Assembly (NCBI RefSeq): GCF_002119725.1
Contig: NZ_CP021109.1
Location: 3,224,001-3,288,000, forward strand
Length of the DNA stretch: 64,000 bases
From: Bordetella genomosp. 9
Lineage (GTDB): Bacteria; Pseudomonadota; Gammaproteobacteria; Burkholderiales; Burkholderiaceae_B
Reading direction: 5' to 3'
Positions 27,022 to 36,531 of the stretch are shown here, piece after piece. How positions within the stretch are numbered: the first letter of the stretch is position 1; each line of letters opens with the position of its first letter. Under the pieces are notes generated by a model. The model had not been told where the DNA came from. It saw only the letters and a list, made by a program, of their open reading frames with translations, and did not search any database. The translations under genes and the position numbers were made by a program.

Positions 27022-28011
27022 CTATGCAGTCAGCCGCGCCAGCACCGAACCCCAGGTAAAGCCGCCGCCCACGCCTTGCATGAGAACGAGCTGGCCGGGG
27101 CGCGCGCGGCCTTCGCGGCGGGCGGCATCCAGCGCGAGCGGCACGCTGGCCGCCGACGTATTGGCGTGACGGTCCACCGTCACCATGAGTTTGTCCGCCG
27201 GCAGGTCGAGCTTGCGGGCAAGGAAATTCAAGATGCGGACATTGGCCTGGTGCGGAATCAGCAAGTCCACGGCGTCCAGGGGCACATCGGCTTCCGCGCA
27301 CACCGCGCGGGCGGACCGCTCCAGCACCGTCACGGCCTGCTTGAAGACGGCTTGCCCGTCCATGCGCAGGAAGGGATCGCCGACCACCTCGCCATAGGCG
27401 ACGTTGCCGGCCGCGCATAGAATCTTGGTCTGGCTGCCGTCGGCGTGCAGTTGCGCGGCAAGCACGCCCGGCGCGTCGGAGGCGGACAACACCACCGCGC
27501 CCGCGCCGTCGCCGAACAAAACGCAGGTCGACCGATCGTTCCAATCGAGAATGCGCGAGAAGACCTCGGCGCCGATGACCAGCGCGTGGCGCGAACGGCC
27601 CGCACGCACGAAGCTGTCGGCCGTGGTCAACGCGTAGACGAAACCGCTGCAGACCGCCTGTACGTCGAAGGCGGCGCCGCCCTTGATGCCGAGCTTGCTC
27701 TGCACCAGGCAGGCGGTGCTGGGAAACACGAAGTCGGGCGTGGACGTCGCGACGACGATGAGGTCGATGTCCTCCGGCCGCAGGCCGGCGTCTTGGATGG
27801 CCTGCCTGGCCGCTTCGACGGCGAGGTCGCTGGTGGTGACGCCGCGCTCGGCCAGATGGCGCTGGCGGATGCCCGTACGCTCGACGATCCAGGCGTCGGA
27901 GGTTTCGATATTGCGCGTGGCGAGTTCGGCGGCCAGGTCATCGTTGGACACGATGCGCGGAGGCAGGTAGCTGCCCGTGCCGGCGATCGCCGCATAGCGA
28001 GTGGTATTCAT
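27022..28011 (-). CDS. fabH: Beta-ketoacyl-ACP synthase III
   Basis: A 329-residue KAS III that starts fatty-acid synthesis from acetyl-CoA (or another short acyl-CoA) and malonyl-ACP. The triad is C121 ([12 protein letters not shown]), H254 (IPHQANVRI) and N284 (RHANTSAAS). ATG 28011 overlaps the plsX stop as ATGA, coupling phospholipid and fatty-acid initiation genes. A longer frame upstream lies inside plsX. Confidence 0.96.
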   Translation of the reverse strand: MNTTRYAAIAGTGSYLPPRIVSNDDLAAELATRNIETSDAWIVERTGIRQRHLAERGVTTSDLAVEAARQAIQDAGLRPEDIDLIVVATSTPDFVFPSTACLVQSKLGIKGGAAFDVQAVCSGFVYALTTADSFVRAGRSRHALVIGAEVFSRILDWNDRSTCVLFGDGAGAVVLSASDAPGVLAAQLHADGSQTKILCAAGNVAYGEVVGDPFLRMDGQAVFKQAVTVLERSARAVCAEADVPLDAVDLLIPHQANVRILNFLARKLDLPADKLMVTVDRHANTSAASVPLALDAARREGRARPGQLVLMQGVGGGFTWGSVLARLTA

Positions 28012-29105
28012 CAGGCGGAGTCCCCAGCCGCGTGCGGCATCGATACGGCCGCGTCGTTGTTGATTTGCGCACCCTGGCGTCCGGCGAGCTGCGCGCCCTG
28101 CTGGGTGATCTGCGCCATGCTTTGATTGGTGCGCTCCAGCAGCTTGCTGACCACGGCTTCCCGCGCGCGCCGCAACGCGAAACCGAAGGCGTAGGCGTCG
28201 GCCGACCCATGGCTTTTGATCACGACCCCGCGCAGGCCGAGCAGCGCGGCGCCGTTGTAGCGACGGTTGTCCACCCGCTTGCGCAGGCGGTTCAGAACAG
28301 GGGAAGCAATGGCGCCGGCCAGCAGCGTGATCGGATTGCGCTTGAATTCCTCGCGGATGATGCTGGAAAGCATGCGCGCCAGGCCTTCGATGGATTTCAG
28401 CACGGCATTGCCGACGAAGCCGTCGCATACGACGACATCGACGGTGCCCTTGAAGATATCGTTGCCTTCCACGTTGCCGTAGAAGTTCAACGGACTGGCC
28501 CGCAGCCGCTCGGCGGCCTCCTTGACCACTTCGTTGCCCTTGATGACTTCTTCGCCAATGTTCAGCAGGCCCACGCTGGGCCGCTCGCAGTGATCGAGCG
28601 CCTGCGCCAGCGCCGCGCCCATGATGGCGAATTGCAGCAAATGCTCGGCCGTGCAGTCCACGTTGGCGCCGAGATCCAGCACCGTGGTGGAACCGCCCTT
28701 CTGATTCGGAATGGAAGTGGCGATCGCCGGCCGGTCGATGCCGTCCAGCGTTTTCAGCACATAGCGCGAAATCGCCATCCAGGCGCCGGTGTTGCCAGCG
28801 GATACGCAGGCATCGGCGCGGCCGTCCTTGACCGCCTGCGCCGCCAGCCGCATGGAAGAATCCTTCTTGCGGCGCAAGGCCACCTCGACGGAGTCGTCCA
28901 TGGTGACGACTTCGGAGGCAGGCACGATCTCTATCCGGTCACGCGGGACGTCCCGCATGCCTTCCAGCGCTTTTTCGATGGCATCCGGCAATCCGACCAG
29001 CAGAAGCCGGGCATCGGGAAACCGCCGGGCGAACTCGATGGACGCGGGGATGGTCACGGGCAGACCGACGTCGCCGCCCATGCAGTCAATAGCGATGCGT
29101 ATCAC
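28011..29105 (-). CDS. plsX: Phosphate acyltransferase PlsX
   Basis: A 364-residue soluble or peripheral enzyme that makes acyl-phosphate from acyl-ACP for phosphatidic acid synthesis. It starts [24 protein letters not shown] and a central [16 protein letters not shown] segment match the family. The C-terminal tail after about residue 335 is Gln- and Ala-rich and longer than in E. coli. It lies 60 bp after rpmF and overlaps fabH by 4 bp. The rpmF-plsX-fabH order is widely conserved. Confidence 0.95.
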   Translation of the reverse strand: MIRIAIDCMGGDVGLPVTIPASIEFARRFPDARLLLVGLPDAIEKALEGMRDVPRDRIEIVPASEVVTMDDSVEVALRRKKDSSMRLAAQAVKDGRADACVSAGNTGAWMAISRYVLKTLDGIDRPAIATSIPNQKGGSTTVLDLGANVDCTAEHLLQFAIMGAALAQALDHCERPSVGLLNIGEEVIKGNEVVKEAAERLRASPLNFYGNVEGNDIFKGTVDVVVCDGFVGNAVLKSIEGLARMLSSIIREEFKRNPITLLAGAIASPVLNRLRKRVDNRRYNGAALLGLRGVVIKSHGSADAYAFGFALRRAREAVVSKLLERTNQSMAQITQQGAQLAGRQGAQINNDAAVSMPHAAGDSA

Positions 29106-29165
29106 GGGTGCCTGGTATCAGCGCCAGCGTAGCGATGCGAATCCGGGTCAGCGATCCGGAACTGC

Positions 29166-29348
29166 TTATTCGTCGCTCTTGGTCTTGATGACTTTGCGGC
29201 CGCGATAGAAGCCATTGGGGCTGATGTGGTGACGCAGATGCGTTTCGCCCGTGTTGGGTTCGATCGCCGTGGCGGGCGCGGTCAGGAAATCGTGCGAGCG
29301 ATGCATGCCGCGCTTGGACGGGGACTTCTTGTTTTGTTGAACAGCCAT
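29166..29348 (-). CDS. rpmF: 50S ribosomal protein L32
   Basis: A 60-residue basic L32 protein, [19 protein letters not shown] at the N-terminus and [12 protein letters not shown] at the end. The zinc-binding cysteines of some L32 versions are absent, so this is the Cys-free form. It is co-directional with yceD (52 bp upstream) and plsX, the standard set linking ribosome and lipid genes. A ribosome site (AGGAGT) lies before the ATG. Confidence 0.96.
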   Translation of the reverse strand: MAVQQNKKSPSKRGMHRSHDFLTAPATAIEPNTGETHLRHHISPNGFYRGRKVIKTKSDE

Positions 29349-29400
29349 GATGACTCCTAGAAACGGGGCGCATTGTACGCGATGCGGCCCGGTGTTGACC

Positions 29401-29967
29401 TCAATGTTTTTGCTTCAATTTTTCCAGCACCGCGAACGGCGATGGACGCTTGTCCGCGTCGGTTCCGTCCGCCGGATCGCCGGCGCTCGTCTTCAGCGGC
29501 CCGCCCGGACATACATCATGCCTGGGCACATACGGAATATTCAAAATCAGTTCGTCCTCGACCTGCTCGAGCAGATCGAAATGACGGGAACCGACGACTT
29601 TCTCAGGCGCATCGTCGATGACGTCTTCGCCATCATCGTCCCGCGCCGCCTCGCCGGCATCATCGAGATCGGCTTCACTCTGCACCAGCTGCAGACTGAC
29701 CTGCGCATCGATGGGATGGGCGAACGGCTCCATGCATCGCTGGCAGATCAGCACAGGATTGGCCTGCACGCGCAGATGCAGCAGCGGCTCCCCCTGCCTT
29801 CCGGTTTCGCCGCGGACCGACCAGCGGACCTCGCCCGGCTCGCCGGCAGGCTGGGACGGCAGACCGTCCACCGCGCGGGCCAACCGCACCAGCGGCACAC
29901 TGCCCGACGTTTCCTTGCCCAGCCGCGCGAATTCGAACGCGTCGATAATGCCTGCTCTGTTCGCCAT
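29401..29967 (-). CDS. yceD: DUF177 / YceD-family 23S rRNA accumulation protein
   Basis: A 188-residue acidic protein of the YceD/DUF177 family, needed for normal 23S rRNA levels in E. coli and plants. It has the conserved CQRCMEP (C75, C78) and, later, [20 protein letters not shown] 29967 is chosen for family fit ([17 protein letters not shown]); extension to 30084 gives no similarity. It is the first gene of the long minus-strand chain, with 288 bp of divergent spacer before maf, so the chain's main promoter probably lies in that spacer. Confidence 0.88.
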   Translation of the reverse strand: MANRAGIIDAFEFARLGKETSGSVPLVRLARAVDGLPSQPAGEPGEVRWSVRGETGRQGEPLLHLRVQANPVLICQRCMEPFAHPIDAQVSLQLVQSEADLDDAGEAARDDDGEDVIDDAPEKVVGSRHFDLLEQVEDELILNIPYVPRHDVCPGGPLKTSAGDPADGTDADKRPSPFAVLEKLKQKH

Positions 29968-30255
29968 ACTGGTTCGCTGCCTCTGCTCGCCACCGTGATT
30001 TGCCGCCACGGCCTGCGACCACGAGTTTGCCGCGCCGGACTTTGGCCGCCCCCGGGTTTGCACCACGGGCCACGCACGCCGCACTGCTCATGCGCCAACA
30101 TTCACACATCGCGAACGGGACAAACGGGCGAACGGGCAAATGGGGGCAGACAGGCAAAAGCGGCAAACACGCAAAAGGGCCGGACCACCGGGCGAACAAA
30201 AATCCCGCGAAAACGTTAGATAATACCGTGACTTACGTTTTAACGTCAAACCGCG
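29968..30255. promoter_or_regulatory. Divergent yceD-maf spacer with purine-rich repeats and an inverted repeat
   Basis: The 288-bp spacer carries a run of short imperfect repeats at about 30110-30180 built from (A)CGGGCAAA-like units, strongly purine-biased on the plus strand. An inverted repeat AAAACGT-N18-ACGTTTT (30210-30216 and 30235-30241) brackets a possible -10 (GATAAT, 30219-30224) pointing toward maf. These are candidate control sites for both directions; none is proven. The maf ATG lacks a clear ribosome site. Confidence 0.35.
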
Positions 30256-30858
30256 ATGCCTTCTTCGACACCACGCCTGATCCTTGCCTCGACCTCTCCC
30301 TACCGGCGCGAATTGCTCAACCGGCTTCGCCTGCCTTTCGAAACCGTCGCCCCCGGTGTGGACGAAACCCCGCGGCCCGGCGAGCGGCCCCAGGATCTGG
30401 CGGTACGGCTGGCGATAGCCAAGGCGGCTGCGGTTTCCGCGGCGCGGCCGGGGTCCGTGGTGATCGGCTCCGATCAGGTAGCCACGGTCGACGGCGAAGC
30501 GATCGGGAAGCCGGGCGATTTCGAGCGCGCCCGCGCCCAACTGCGCAAGTTGTCTGGCCGCGAAGTCGCCTTTCATAGCGCGCTGGCGGTGACGGACGGC
30601 GCCCGCACCTTGCATGGCGACGTCGTGACGCGCTGCCGCTTCCGGCGATTGACGGACGCGGCCATCGACGCCTATCTCCTGGCGGAGACGCCTTACGATA
30701 CGGCCGGCAGCGCCAAAGCGGAAGGACTGGGCATTGCCCTGATGGAAAGCATCCAGAGCGACGATCCCACCGCGATCATCGGCCTGCCGCTTATCGCCCT
30801 GACGGGCATGCTGGCGGAGTTCGGCCTGGACCCGCTGGCGGCGGAGCGCGCGCAATGA
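30256..30858 (+). CDS. Maf-family nucleotide pyrophosphatase (YceF-type)
   Basis: A 200-residue Maf/HAM1-fold pyrophosphatase. The N-terminal LILASTSPYRRELLNRL holds the SxxR-type phosphate-binding motif, and VVIGSDQVATVDG carries the catalytic acid of the Maf family. The GKPGDFERARAQL segment fits the YceF (7-methyl-GTP pyrophosphatase) branch rather than YhdE, by recall of the subgroup patterns. It likely hydrolyses a modified nucleotide to prevent its incorporation in RNA. It overlaps the next gene by ATGA and is divergent from yceD-rpmF, as E. coli yceF is next to yceD. Confidence 0.88.
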   Translation: MPSSTPRLILASTSPYRRELLNRLRLPFETVAPGVDETPRPGERPQDLAVRLAIAKAAAVSAARPGSVVIGSDQVATVDGEAIGKPGDFERARAQLRKLSGREVAFHSALAVTDGARTLHGDVVTRCRFRRLTDAAIDAYLLAETPYDTAGSAKAEGLGIALMESIQSDDPTAIIGLPLIALTGMLAEFGLDPLAAERAQ

Positions 30859-31607
30859 GCGCCCCGTCCTCCGACGCGGGGCGCGGCGGCGCAGGCCAGC
30901 CCGGGCAATTGCACCTGATACCGGTGGGACTGGGCGAATCGCCGGTGGGCCGCTGGCTGCCTCCGGAGGTACAGGCCCTGGCTGCGCGCTTGAACACCTA
31001 TATCGCGGAAAACGCCAAGACCGCGCGCGCTTTCCTGAAACAGGTAGGGGCAATCCGCCCCTTGCAGGACATCGTCATCCATACCCTGACGGACAGGACC
31101 GACGCCGGCCAAATCCAGGATTGGCTGCAGCCGCTGAAACACGGCGGAGAAATGGGGCTCGTGTCGGAAGCAGGCTGTCCGGCGGTAGCCGACCCCGGCG
31201 CCCGCGTCGCGGATATCGCGCACGGCATGGGGTTGACCGTGCGGCCGTGGGTGGGGCCTTCGTCCATCCTGCTCGCCCTGATGGCCAGTGGCCTGGACGG
31301 CCAGCGGTTCGCCTTCCACGGGTACGCGCCCGTGGAGCCGAATGAACGCATGCGCCAACTGAGGGCCTGGGAACAGAATTCGGCGCGCGGCAACCAGACC
31401 CAGATGCTGATCGAAACGCCCTACCGCAATGCCGCCATGTTCGCCGCCCTGCTCGGCGCGCTGCGCGGCGACACCCGGCTGTGCGTGGCCCGATCGCTGA
31501 CCACGACCGAAGAATGGATACGCACCCGCACGATCGCCGATTGGAAAAGCCGGCCGGCTCCCGACCTGGACAAAAAGCCCACGCTCTTTCTGTATCTTGC
31601 CCGGTGA
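30855..31607 (+). CDS. SAM-dependent tetrapyrrole-methylase-fold methyltransferase, RsmI-like
   Basis: A 250-residue protein of the RsmI-like (COG0313) SAM-binding fold. It has an N-terminal LHLIPVGLG, GLVSEAGCPAVADPG around residue 110, VGPSSILLALMASG near 140, and a C-terminal KKPTLFLYLAR. RsmI methylates 16S rRNA C1402 ribose, but this protein lacks the usual early GNLxD pattern, so it is a paralogue whose substrate is uncertain. Translation is coupled to maf by a 4-bp overlap. The amidase gene follows directly. Confidence 0.8.
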   Translation: MSAPSSDAGRGGAGQPGQLHLIPVGLGESPVGRWLPPEVQALAARLNTYIAENAKTARAFLKQVGAIRPLQDIVIHTLTDRTDAGQIQDWLQPLKHGGEMGLVSEAGCPAVADPGARVADIAHGMGLTVRPWVGPSSILLALMASGLDGQRFAFHGYAPVEPNERMRQLRAWEQNSARGNQTQMLIETPYRNAAMFAALLGALRGDTRLCVARSLTTTEEWIRTRTIADWKSRPAPDLDKKPTLFLYLAR

Positions 31608-31672
31608 CCGCCCCGGCCGGAGGGACCGCGGGCGGCACAAGCAGCGCAACCGCGCGCGTTCGCCCGTTCGCC

Positions 31673-32527
31673 ATGGCGCGCGGCCTCATCGCCCGATGCG
31701 GGTGCGCCGCCCTGGCGCTGTGCGTGGCCGCGGCGCTGGCGGGCTGTGCCCCGACTTACCCGCAGGGGTTGAAGGTGGACCGCTCCGTTAGCGCGAGCGC
31801 CCAGGACAGCCGGATACGGTTCATCGTCCTCCACTACACCTCCATGGACGACCATGAGTCGCTGCTGCAACTGTCGCGGGGCGATGTCAGCGCCCACTAT
31901 CTCGTGACGGAGGCGGATCGCGTCCAGGTTTATCAACTCGTGCCGGAGCGCCGCAACGCCTGGCATGCCGGCCCCAGCAGTTGGTTCGGCCATACGTCGG
32001 TCAACAACGCTTCCATAGGCATCGAGATCGTCAACCCGGGCTACGAGAGGGGGCCCGACGGCAGCCTGCGCTGGACGCCGTATACGGAAGCGCAGATCCG
32101 CACCGTGATCGCGCTGGTGGCCGATATCGCCCGCCGCCACGGCGTGCGCCCGGAGAACATTGTCGGCCACGCCGACGTCGCGCCGCAGCGCAAGGTGGAT
32201 CCCGGACCGGCTTTCCCATGGAAACGACTGGCCATGGCGGGGCTGGGCCGCTGGTACGACGAGGCGGCGGCACAAACTCTGCAGGGATTTTTCGAGAAAA
32301 ACGGCGTACCGGATGCCAGCTGGTTCCAATCGCAGCTGGCGCGCGTCGGTTACGACGCGCCGCGCACCGGTGTGTTCGACGAAGCCACCAGGCGTGTCAT
32401 CGCGGCCTTCCAGATGCATTACCGCCCGCAAATATGCGATGGCTTGCCGGATGCCGGAACGGCGGCGGCGCTGCTGGCGCTTCCCGCGCATGGATCCGCA
32501 ATGGGGGCTGGAGCGGCGGCAAGCTGA
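31673..32527 (+). CDS. AmiD-like N-acetylmuramoyl-L-alanine amidase lipoprotein
   Basis: A 284-residue lipoprotein; the signal peptide ends in the lipobox LAGC with lipidated C25. The amidase_2 domain (about 45-195) has zinc ligands H54 in VLHYTSMDD and the HADVAPQRKVDPG segment. A peptidoglycan-binding domain (about 215-275) ends the protein (DEATRRVIAAFQMHYRP). AmiD in E. coli is an outer-membrane-anchored enzyme that cleaves muropeptide amide bonds in recycling. ATG 31673 fits the signal peptide; an in-frame GTG at 31604 overlaps the previous stop and would add a 23-residue leader. Confidence 0.88.
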   Translation: MARGLIARCGCAALALCVAAALAGCAPTYPQGLKVDRSVSASAQDSRIRFIVLHYTSMDDHESLLQLSRGDVSAHYLVTEADRVQVYQLVPERRNAWHAGPSSWFGHTSVNNASIGIEIVNPGYERGPDGSLRWTPYTEAQIRTVIALVADIARRHGVRPENIVGHADVAPQRKVDPGPAFPWKRLAMAGLGRWYDEAAAQTLQGFFEKNGVPDASWFQSQLARVGYDAPRTGVFDEATRRVIAAFQMHYRPQICDGLPDAGTAAALLALPAHGSAMGAGAAAS

Positions 32528-32958
32528 GACGGCGCCTGGAAGCGGCAAGCCAGCGGCGGATGTACCGCTGAAGGGCCGGGGAACCGGACCAGGTGCGCCA
32601 GCACTCACCGGCGTTTGCTTTCCCGGTACGACAGGCCGGCGCCCCATCGGCCCGCCCTCCGACACCCTGACCGAATGAAGCCCGCCGGACTGGCCTGAAT
32701 CCCTGGTGGATTTCTCGCAACCCGAGCCCATAACGCTCCGGAGCATCCTGGGCAGCTTGGTGAGGGCCATGACCAAAGGCCCCATCGACCCGCTTCGGCC
32801 GGGAGGCGAGCGTTGGCCACACGCCATTCCCTACACCCAGTTGGAACCCAGAGCCAACTTCGGCTGGCGCTGAGCCGTGCATCCTATGCGCCTGGCAGGC
32901 GGACGGCCAAGACCTGCACACCGTCCGTGACGGCCCGAGCCGTGCCGGCAGCGCGCAA
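32528..32958. other. Intergenic stretch with a possible gene remnant
   Basis: About 430 bp between the amidase and msrQ. A short plus-strand frame at 32706-32873 (GTG start, 55 codons) has coherent protein-like composition (for example GPIDPLRPGGERWP and QLEPRANFGWR) but no ribosome site and no family I know; it could be the 3' part of a lost gene. A minus-strand frame of 174 codons (32397-32921) crosses the same area with an unlikely composition. No terminator with a T tract was seen. Confidence 0.3.
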
Positions 32959-33633
32959 TCAGGCAGGCACGACCCGCGCCGCCCGCCTGCGAGCCAGCAC
33001 CCACGCTACCAGACGCCACAAAAGCAGCAAGCCCAGCACGCTGCCGTAGACGATGGGCTGCGTGAAGTCGTGCTTGCCGGCCTTGTGCCACAGCAGGTGC
33101 AGCAGGGCCAGGATGCCGATGGCGTAGATAGCGCGGTGCAGACGCTGCCAGCGTTTGCCCATGCGCCGCATGGCGGATTGCGTGGAAGTCGCGGCCAGGG
33201 CCGTCATCAGCACGAACGCCGCGAATCCCACGGTAATGAACGGCCGTTCGCCGATGTCCTGCAACATCGACGCCGGATCGAAGCCCCTGTCCCACGCAAC
33301 CCAGGACAGGAAATGAAGGAAGCCGTAGAAGAAGGCAAAAAGGCCGCACATCCGGCGCAATCGCACCAGGGCCGGCTGGCCGGTCAGGCGCCGCAACGGC
33401 GTAATGGAAAGCGTCACCAGCAGACAGACGAAGGTCCAGGTACCGGCGGAACGCGTCAGGAATTCCACCGGGTTGGCCGTCAAGCCGTTGTGCAGGCCCA
33501 GCCATATCCACCGCCCCACGGGGAACAAGCCCAGGGCGAAAAGCAACGGCTTGAACCGGGCCACGGCAGCGGCGGAAAGCTGCCGCACCGGACGGGGCGC
33601 GGCCGCGGCGTCCGTCGTCTTTCTGTTTGCCAT
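32959..33633 (-). CDS. msrQ: Heme-binding subunit MsrQ (YedZ)
   Basis: A 224-residue ferric-reductase-like membrane protein with about six helices from residue 25 on. Histidines for heme are visible in GFLHFLSWVAWD and RAIYAIGILALLHLLWHK. MsrQ passes quinone-derived electrons to periplasmic MsrP for repair of oxidised methionine. It starts 3 bp after the msrP stop, so the two are one transcript. The N-terminal about 25 residues are Ala/Pro-rich and cytoplasmic. Confidence 0.92.
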   Translation of the reverse strand: MANRKTTDAAAAPRPVRQLSAAAVARFKPLLFALGLFPVGRWIWLGLHNGLTANPVEFLTRSAGTWTFVCLLVTLSITPLRRLTGQPALVRLRRMCGLFAFFYGFLHFLSWVAWDRGFDPASMLQDIGERPFITVGFAAFVLMTALAATSTQSAMRRMGKRWQRLHRAIYAIGILALLHLLWHKAGKHDFTQPIVYGSVLGLLLLWRLVAWVLARRRAARVVPA

Positions 33634-33636
33634 CGT

Positions 33637-34605
33637 TCAGTAATTCGCGCGCAGGTCCATCCCCGTATAGAGGGAAGCCACCTGCTCATAGCCGTTGAAC
33701 ATCAGTGTTTTGCGCTTGGGACTGAAAATGCCATCCTCGCCGATACGGCGCTCGGTGGCCTGGCTCCAGCGCGGATGCGGCACGTTGGGGTTCACGTTCG
33801 CGTAGAAGCCGTACTCGTTCGGCGCCGCCTTCATCCAGGCGCTGACCGGCATTTTCTCCGTCAAACGGATGGTTACCAACGACTTGGCGGACTTGAACCC
33901 GTACTTCCAAGGCACCACGATGCGCAGCGGCGCCCCGTTCTGGTTCGGCAGGACCTTGCCGTACAGCCCAAACGTCAGCAAGGTCAGCGGGTGCATGGCC
34001 TCGTCCAGGCGCAGGCCTTCGGTGTACGGCCACTCCACTACGGGATAGCGCAGTCCGGGCATGGTGTCGCGCTGCGCCACGCTGACGAATTCGACGAATC
34101 GGGCATTGCCGGTAGGCTCCACCTGCCTGAGCAGCGCCGAGAGCGGATAACCGACCCACGGGATAACCATCGACCAGCCTTCCACGCAGCGCATCCGATA
34201 GGTGCGGTCTTCCTGCGGCGCGAGTTTCAGCAGCGCGTCGATGTCGAACGTGCGCGGCTTTTGCACCTCGCCTTCGACGGTGACGGTCCATGGACGCGTC
34301 CGCAGCGCCTTGGCGTGGCGCGCGGGATCGTCCTTGTCGACCCCGAACTCATAGAAGTTGTTATAGGACGTGACGTCTTCGTAGGAGGTCGGCTTGTCCA
34401 TGATGGCGAACTGCCGATCGGGCGTGCCGGGCAGAGGGGCCAGTTCCCCGCCCTGCGGACCGGTCGCCGCGCGGGTGGCCCAGACCGGCATGCTCAGGGC
34501 CGCCGCGCCGGCCGCCGCCCTGGCGATCCAATCGCGCCGGGCGCGCCATACCGGTTCTGGCGTGATCTCCGAGGGAAGCACATCGGATGGCTTACGTATC
34601 AGCAT
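33637..34605 (-). CDS. msrP: Periplasmic methionine-sulfoxide reductase MsrP (YedY)
   Basis: A 322-residue molybdenum enzyme exported by Tat. The N-terminus has [11 protein letters not shown] (about residues 23-33) as the twin-arginine region, then a hydrophobic stretch and an ATRAA cleavage area. The molybdopterin domain includes YNNFYEFG, and the Mo-ligand Cys lies in [14 protein letters not shown]. It repairs methionine sulfoxide in periplasmic proteins with MsrQ. ATG 34605 gives the family start (MLIRKPSDV); an extension to 34692 has no support. Confidence 0.93.
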   Translation of the reverse strand: MLIRKPSDVLPSEITPEPVWRARRDWIARAAAGAAALSMPVWATRAATGPQGGELAPLPGTPDRQFAIMDKPTSYEDVTSYNNFYEFGVDKDDPARHAKALRTRPWTVTVEGEVQKPRTFDIDALLKLAPQEDRTYRMRCVEGWSMVIPWVGYPLSALLRQVEPTGNARFVEFVSVAQRDTMPGLRYPVVEWPYTEGLRLDEAMHPLTLLTFGLYGKVLPNQNGAPLRIVVPWKYGFKSAKSLVTIRLTEKMPVSAWMKAAPNEYGFYANVNPNVPHPRWSQATERRIGEDGIFSPKRKTLMFNGYEQVASLYTGMDLRANY

Positions 34606-34805
34606 GGCGATCTCCGGGCACGCAACGGTCCGCACGGACACGATGCAGAATAAGACAGGATTCTGCCGTGGCCGTTCGGGCACGGGATTCAATTTTCCGT
34701 GATAGAACGTCCGCGCGCCATGGGCGGCGTGCCGCCCCGAAGATTTTGCAGCTGCGTCCCGGCGGCCACGCGATGCGCCCTGGAACGCCGCTCAGCGCAG
34801 CCGGT

Positions 34806-35459
34806 TCAGCCCACCCGCTCCATCAGCCATTCGTGCAGGCCGGGCACGGACTCGACGACAGCCTGTGGGCCGACCGCCTCCAGCTCCTGCCGCGTATGGG
34901 CGCCATAGGTGACCGCCACGCCATGCACACCGGCGTTGGCCGCCATCTGCAGATCGTGCGACGTATCGCCGATCATCACGACGCGGTCGGGCGCGACCTG
35001 CAGCTCGTCCATGAGCTCGTACAGCATGGTCGGATTCGGCTTGCTGAACGTTTCGTCCGCGCACCGGGTGGCCGCAAAAGCGTCCACCAGCCCGCTGGCC
35101 GCCAGCGCCCGGTTCAGGCCCACGCGGCTTTTGCCCGTGGCGACGGCCAGCCTGACGTCGCGCGCCGCCAGCGCGGCCAGCATTTCCCGGACGCCGTCGA
35201 ACAGCTTCAGCTCGGGATCCCGCAGCAGGTAGTGCACGCGATAGCGCTCCAGGAAGCGGGGCAGCATGGCGTTGGTCAGGTCCGGAACCGCGCGGCGCAG
35301 CGCGCTTTCCAGGGAAAGGCCGATGACCCAGCTGGCCTGCGATGCAGAGGGGACGGGCAACTCGAGGTCGCGGCACGCCGCCTGTATGGCGGCCACAATG
35401 CTGTGCGTGGAGTCCATCAACGTGCCGTCCCAGTCGAATACCACCAAGGAATACGGCAT
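34806..35459 (-). CDS. HAD phosphatase, phosphoglycolate phosphatase-like
   Basis: A 217-residue HAD phosphatase with motif I DWDGTLMD (D9, D11), motif II VATGKS, motif III Lys in SKPNPTML and motif IV IGDTSHD. It resembles Gph-type enzymes and is often annotated that way next to rluC in Burkholderiales; the exact phosphate ester is not shown by sequence. The stop of the upstream rluC lies just 2 bp before its ATG, so they are surely co-transcribed. Confidence 0.85.
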   Translation of the reverse strand: MPYSLVVFDWDGTLMDSTHSIVAAIQAACRDLELPVPSASQASWVIGLSLESALRRAVPDLTNAMLPRFLERYRVHYLLRDPELKLFDGVREMLAALAARDVRLAVATGKSRVGLNRALAASGLVDAFAATRCADETFSKPNPTMLYELMDELQVAPDRVVMIGDTSHDLQMAANAGVHGVAVTYGAHTRQELEAVGPQAVVESVPGLHEWLMERVG

Positions 35460-35461
35460 GG

Positions 35462-36520
35462 TCAGGCAGGCTCCAGGGTTTTCAGAATGTCTTGACAGGC
35501 TTGCGGCAAAGGAGCCTCCAGAGATAGCGGTTCCCCGGTCAGGGGATGCGCCAGGTCCAGGCGATGGGCGTGCAGGAACATGCGGGCGAAGCCCTTGCGC
35601 GCAAAGGAAAGGCGGATGGCATCGTCCCCATATTTGTCGTCTCCCACGATGGGAAAGCCGACGGACGCCAGGTGCACCCGGATCTGGTGCGTGCGCCCCG
35701 TGCGCAGCTCGGCTTCGACCAGGCTGAACTTACCGTAGCGGTGTTTCAGCGTGACGATGGTGTGCGCGGCCTGGCCGTCCCGGTCCACGCGCACGCGCCG
35801 TTCGCCGGAGGCCGTGGTCCACTTGGTGAGGGGAAGCTTGATGTGCTGGCGGTCGTTGACCCAGTCGCCGCTGACCAGTGCGTAGTATCGCTTGCTCCCC
35901 TGCCCCTCGCGCAGCATGCGGTGCAGCGCCAGCAGCGCGCTGCGCTTCTTGGCGATCATCAGCAGCCCGGAGGTTTCGCGGTCCAGGCGATGCGCCAGCT
36001 CTAGCATGGGCGCCTGGGGGCGTGCGGCGCGCAGGCGCTCGATCACGCCGAAGGCGACGCCGCTGCCGCCATGCACCGCGATGCCGGCCGGCTTGTCCAC
36101 GACCAGCAGGGCATCGTCCTCGTACACGATGGGAAACTCGGCCGGGGGGACCGCCCGGGCCTCGCCCGGGTCCGGCAGCCGCAACGGCGGCACGCGCACC
36201 ACGTCGCCCGTGTGCAGGCGATGATCGACCGGCACGCGGCCCCGGTTGACGCGGACCTGGCCGCCGCGGATCGCTTTATATATATGGCTTTTGGGAACGC
36301 CCTTGCATTCGCGGAACAGGAAATTGTCCAGCCGCTGGCCGTCCTGGGCGTCGTTGACTTCGACGAGGCGCGCGACCGGATCCGGCGCGGGCCGGCCGGA
36401 ACGCGCGCCGGTCGTCGTCAAAGCCTTGGGTTTGCCGCCCTTCGCGGGGACGCCGTTCGGCTGCAAGCGGCCCTTTTGCGTCAGGGATGTAACGTCTTTG
36501 CGCATTGCGAAAAGCGGCAT
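35462..36520 (-). CDS. rluC: RluC-type 23S rRNA pseudouridine synthase
   Basis: A 352-residue RluA-family enzyme, expected to modify 23S rRNA positions 955, 2504 and 2580. An S4 RNA-binding domain covers about 60-115 (GQRLDNFLFRECKGVPKSHIY), and the catalytic domain has HRLDRETSG (catalytic D180), RTGRTHQIRVH and a FLHAHRLDLAHP end. A basic, proline-rich N-terminal leader of about 50 residues is longer than in E. coli. ATG 36520 and ATG 36505 are both possible; the rne promoter overlaps this start region. It is divergent from rne as in E. coli. Confidence 0.9.
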   Translation of the reverse strand: MPLFAMRKDVTSLTQKGRLQPNGVPAKGGKPKALTTTGARSGRPAPDPVARLVEVNDAQDGQRLDNFLFRECKGVPKSHIYKAIRGGQVRVNRGRVPVDHRLHTGDVVRVPPLRLPDPGEARAVPPAEFPIVYEDDALLVVDKPAGIAVHGGSGVAFGVIERLRAARPQAPMLELAHRLDRETSGLLMIAKKRSALLALHRMLREGQGSKRYYALVSGDWVNDRQHIKLPLTKWTTASGERRVRVDRDGQAAHTIVTLKHRYGKFSLVEAELRTGRTHQIRVHLASVGFPIVGDDKYGDDAIRLSFARKGFARMFLHAHRLDLAHPLTGEPLSLEAPLPQACQDILKTLEPA

Positions 36521-36525
36521 ATAAT
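36498..36525 (+). promoter_or_regulatory. Sigma-70 promoter for rne
   Basis: TTGCGC (36498-36503), a 16-bp spacer and a perfect TATAAT (36520-36525) point toward rne. It overlaps the 5' end of the divergent rluC. Predicted transcription start is near 36532, giving a leader of about 530 nt. Confidence 0.55.
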
Positions 36526-36531
36526 CGGGAC

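Noticed and set aside
30210..30241. Inverted repeat near maf as a proven operator
   Set aside because: Arms are only 7 bp with 18 bp between; kept as a low-confidence regulatory feature rather than a firm site.
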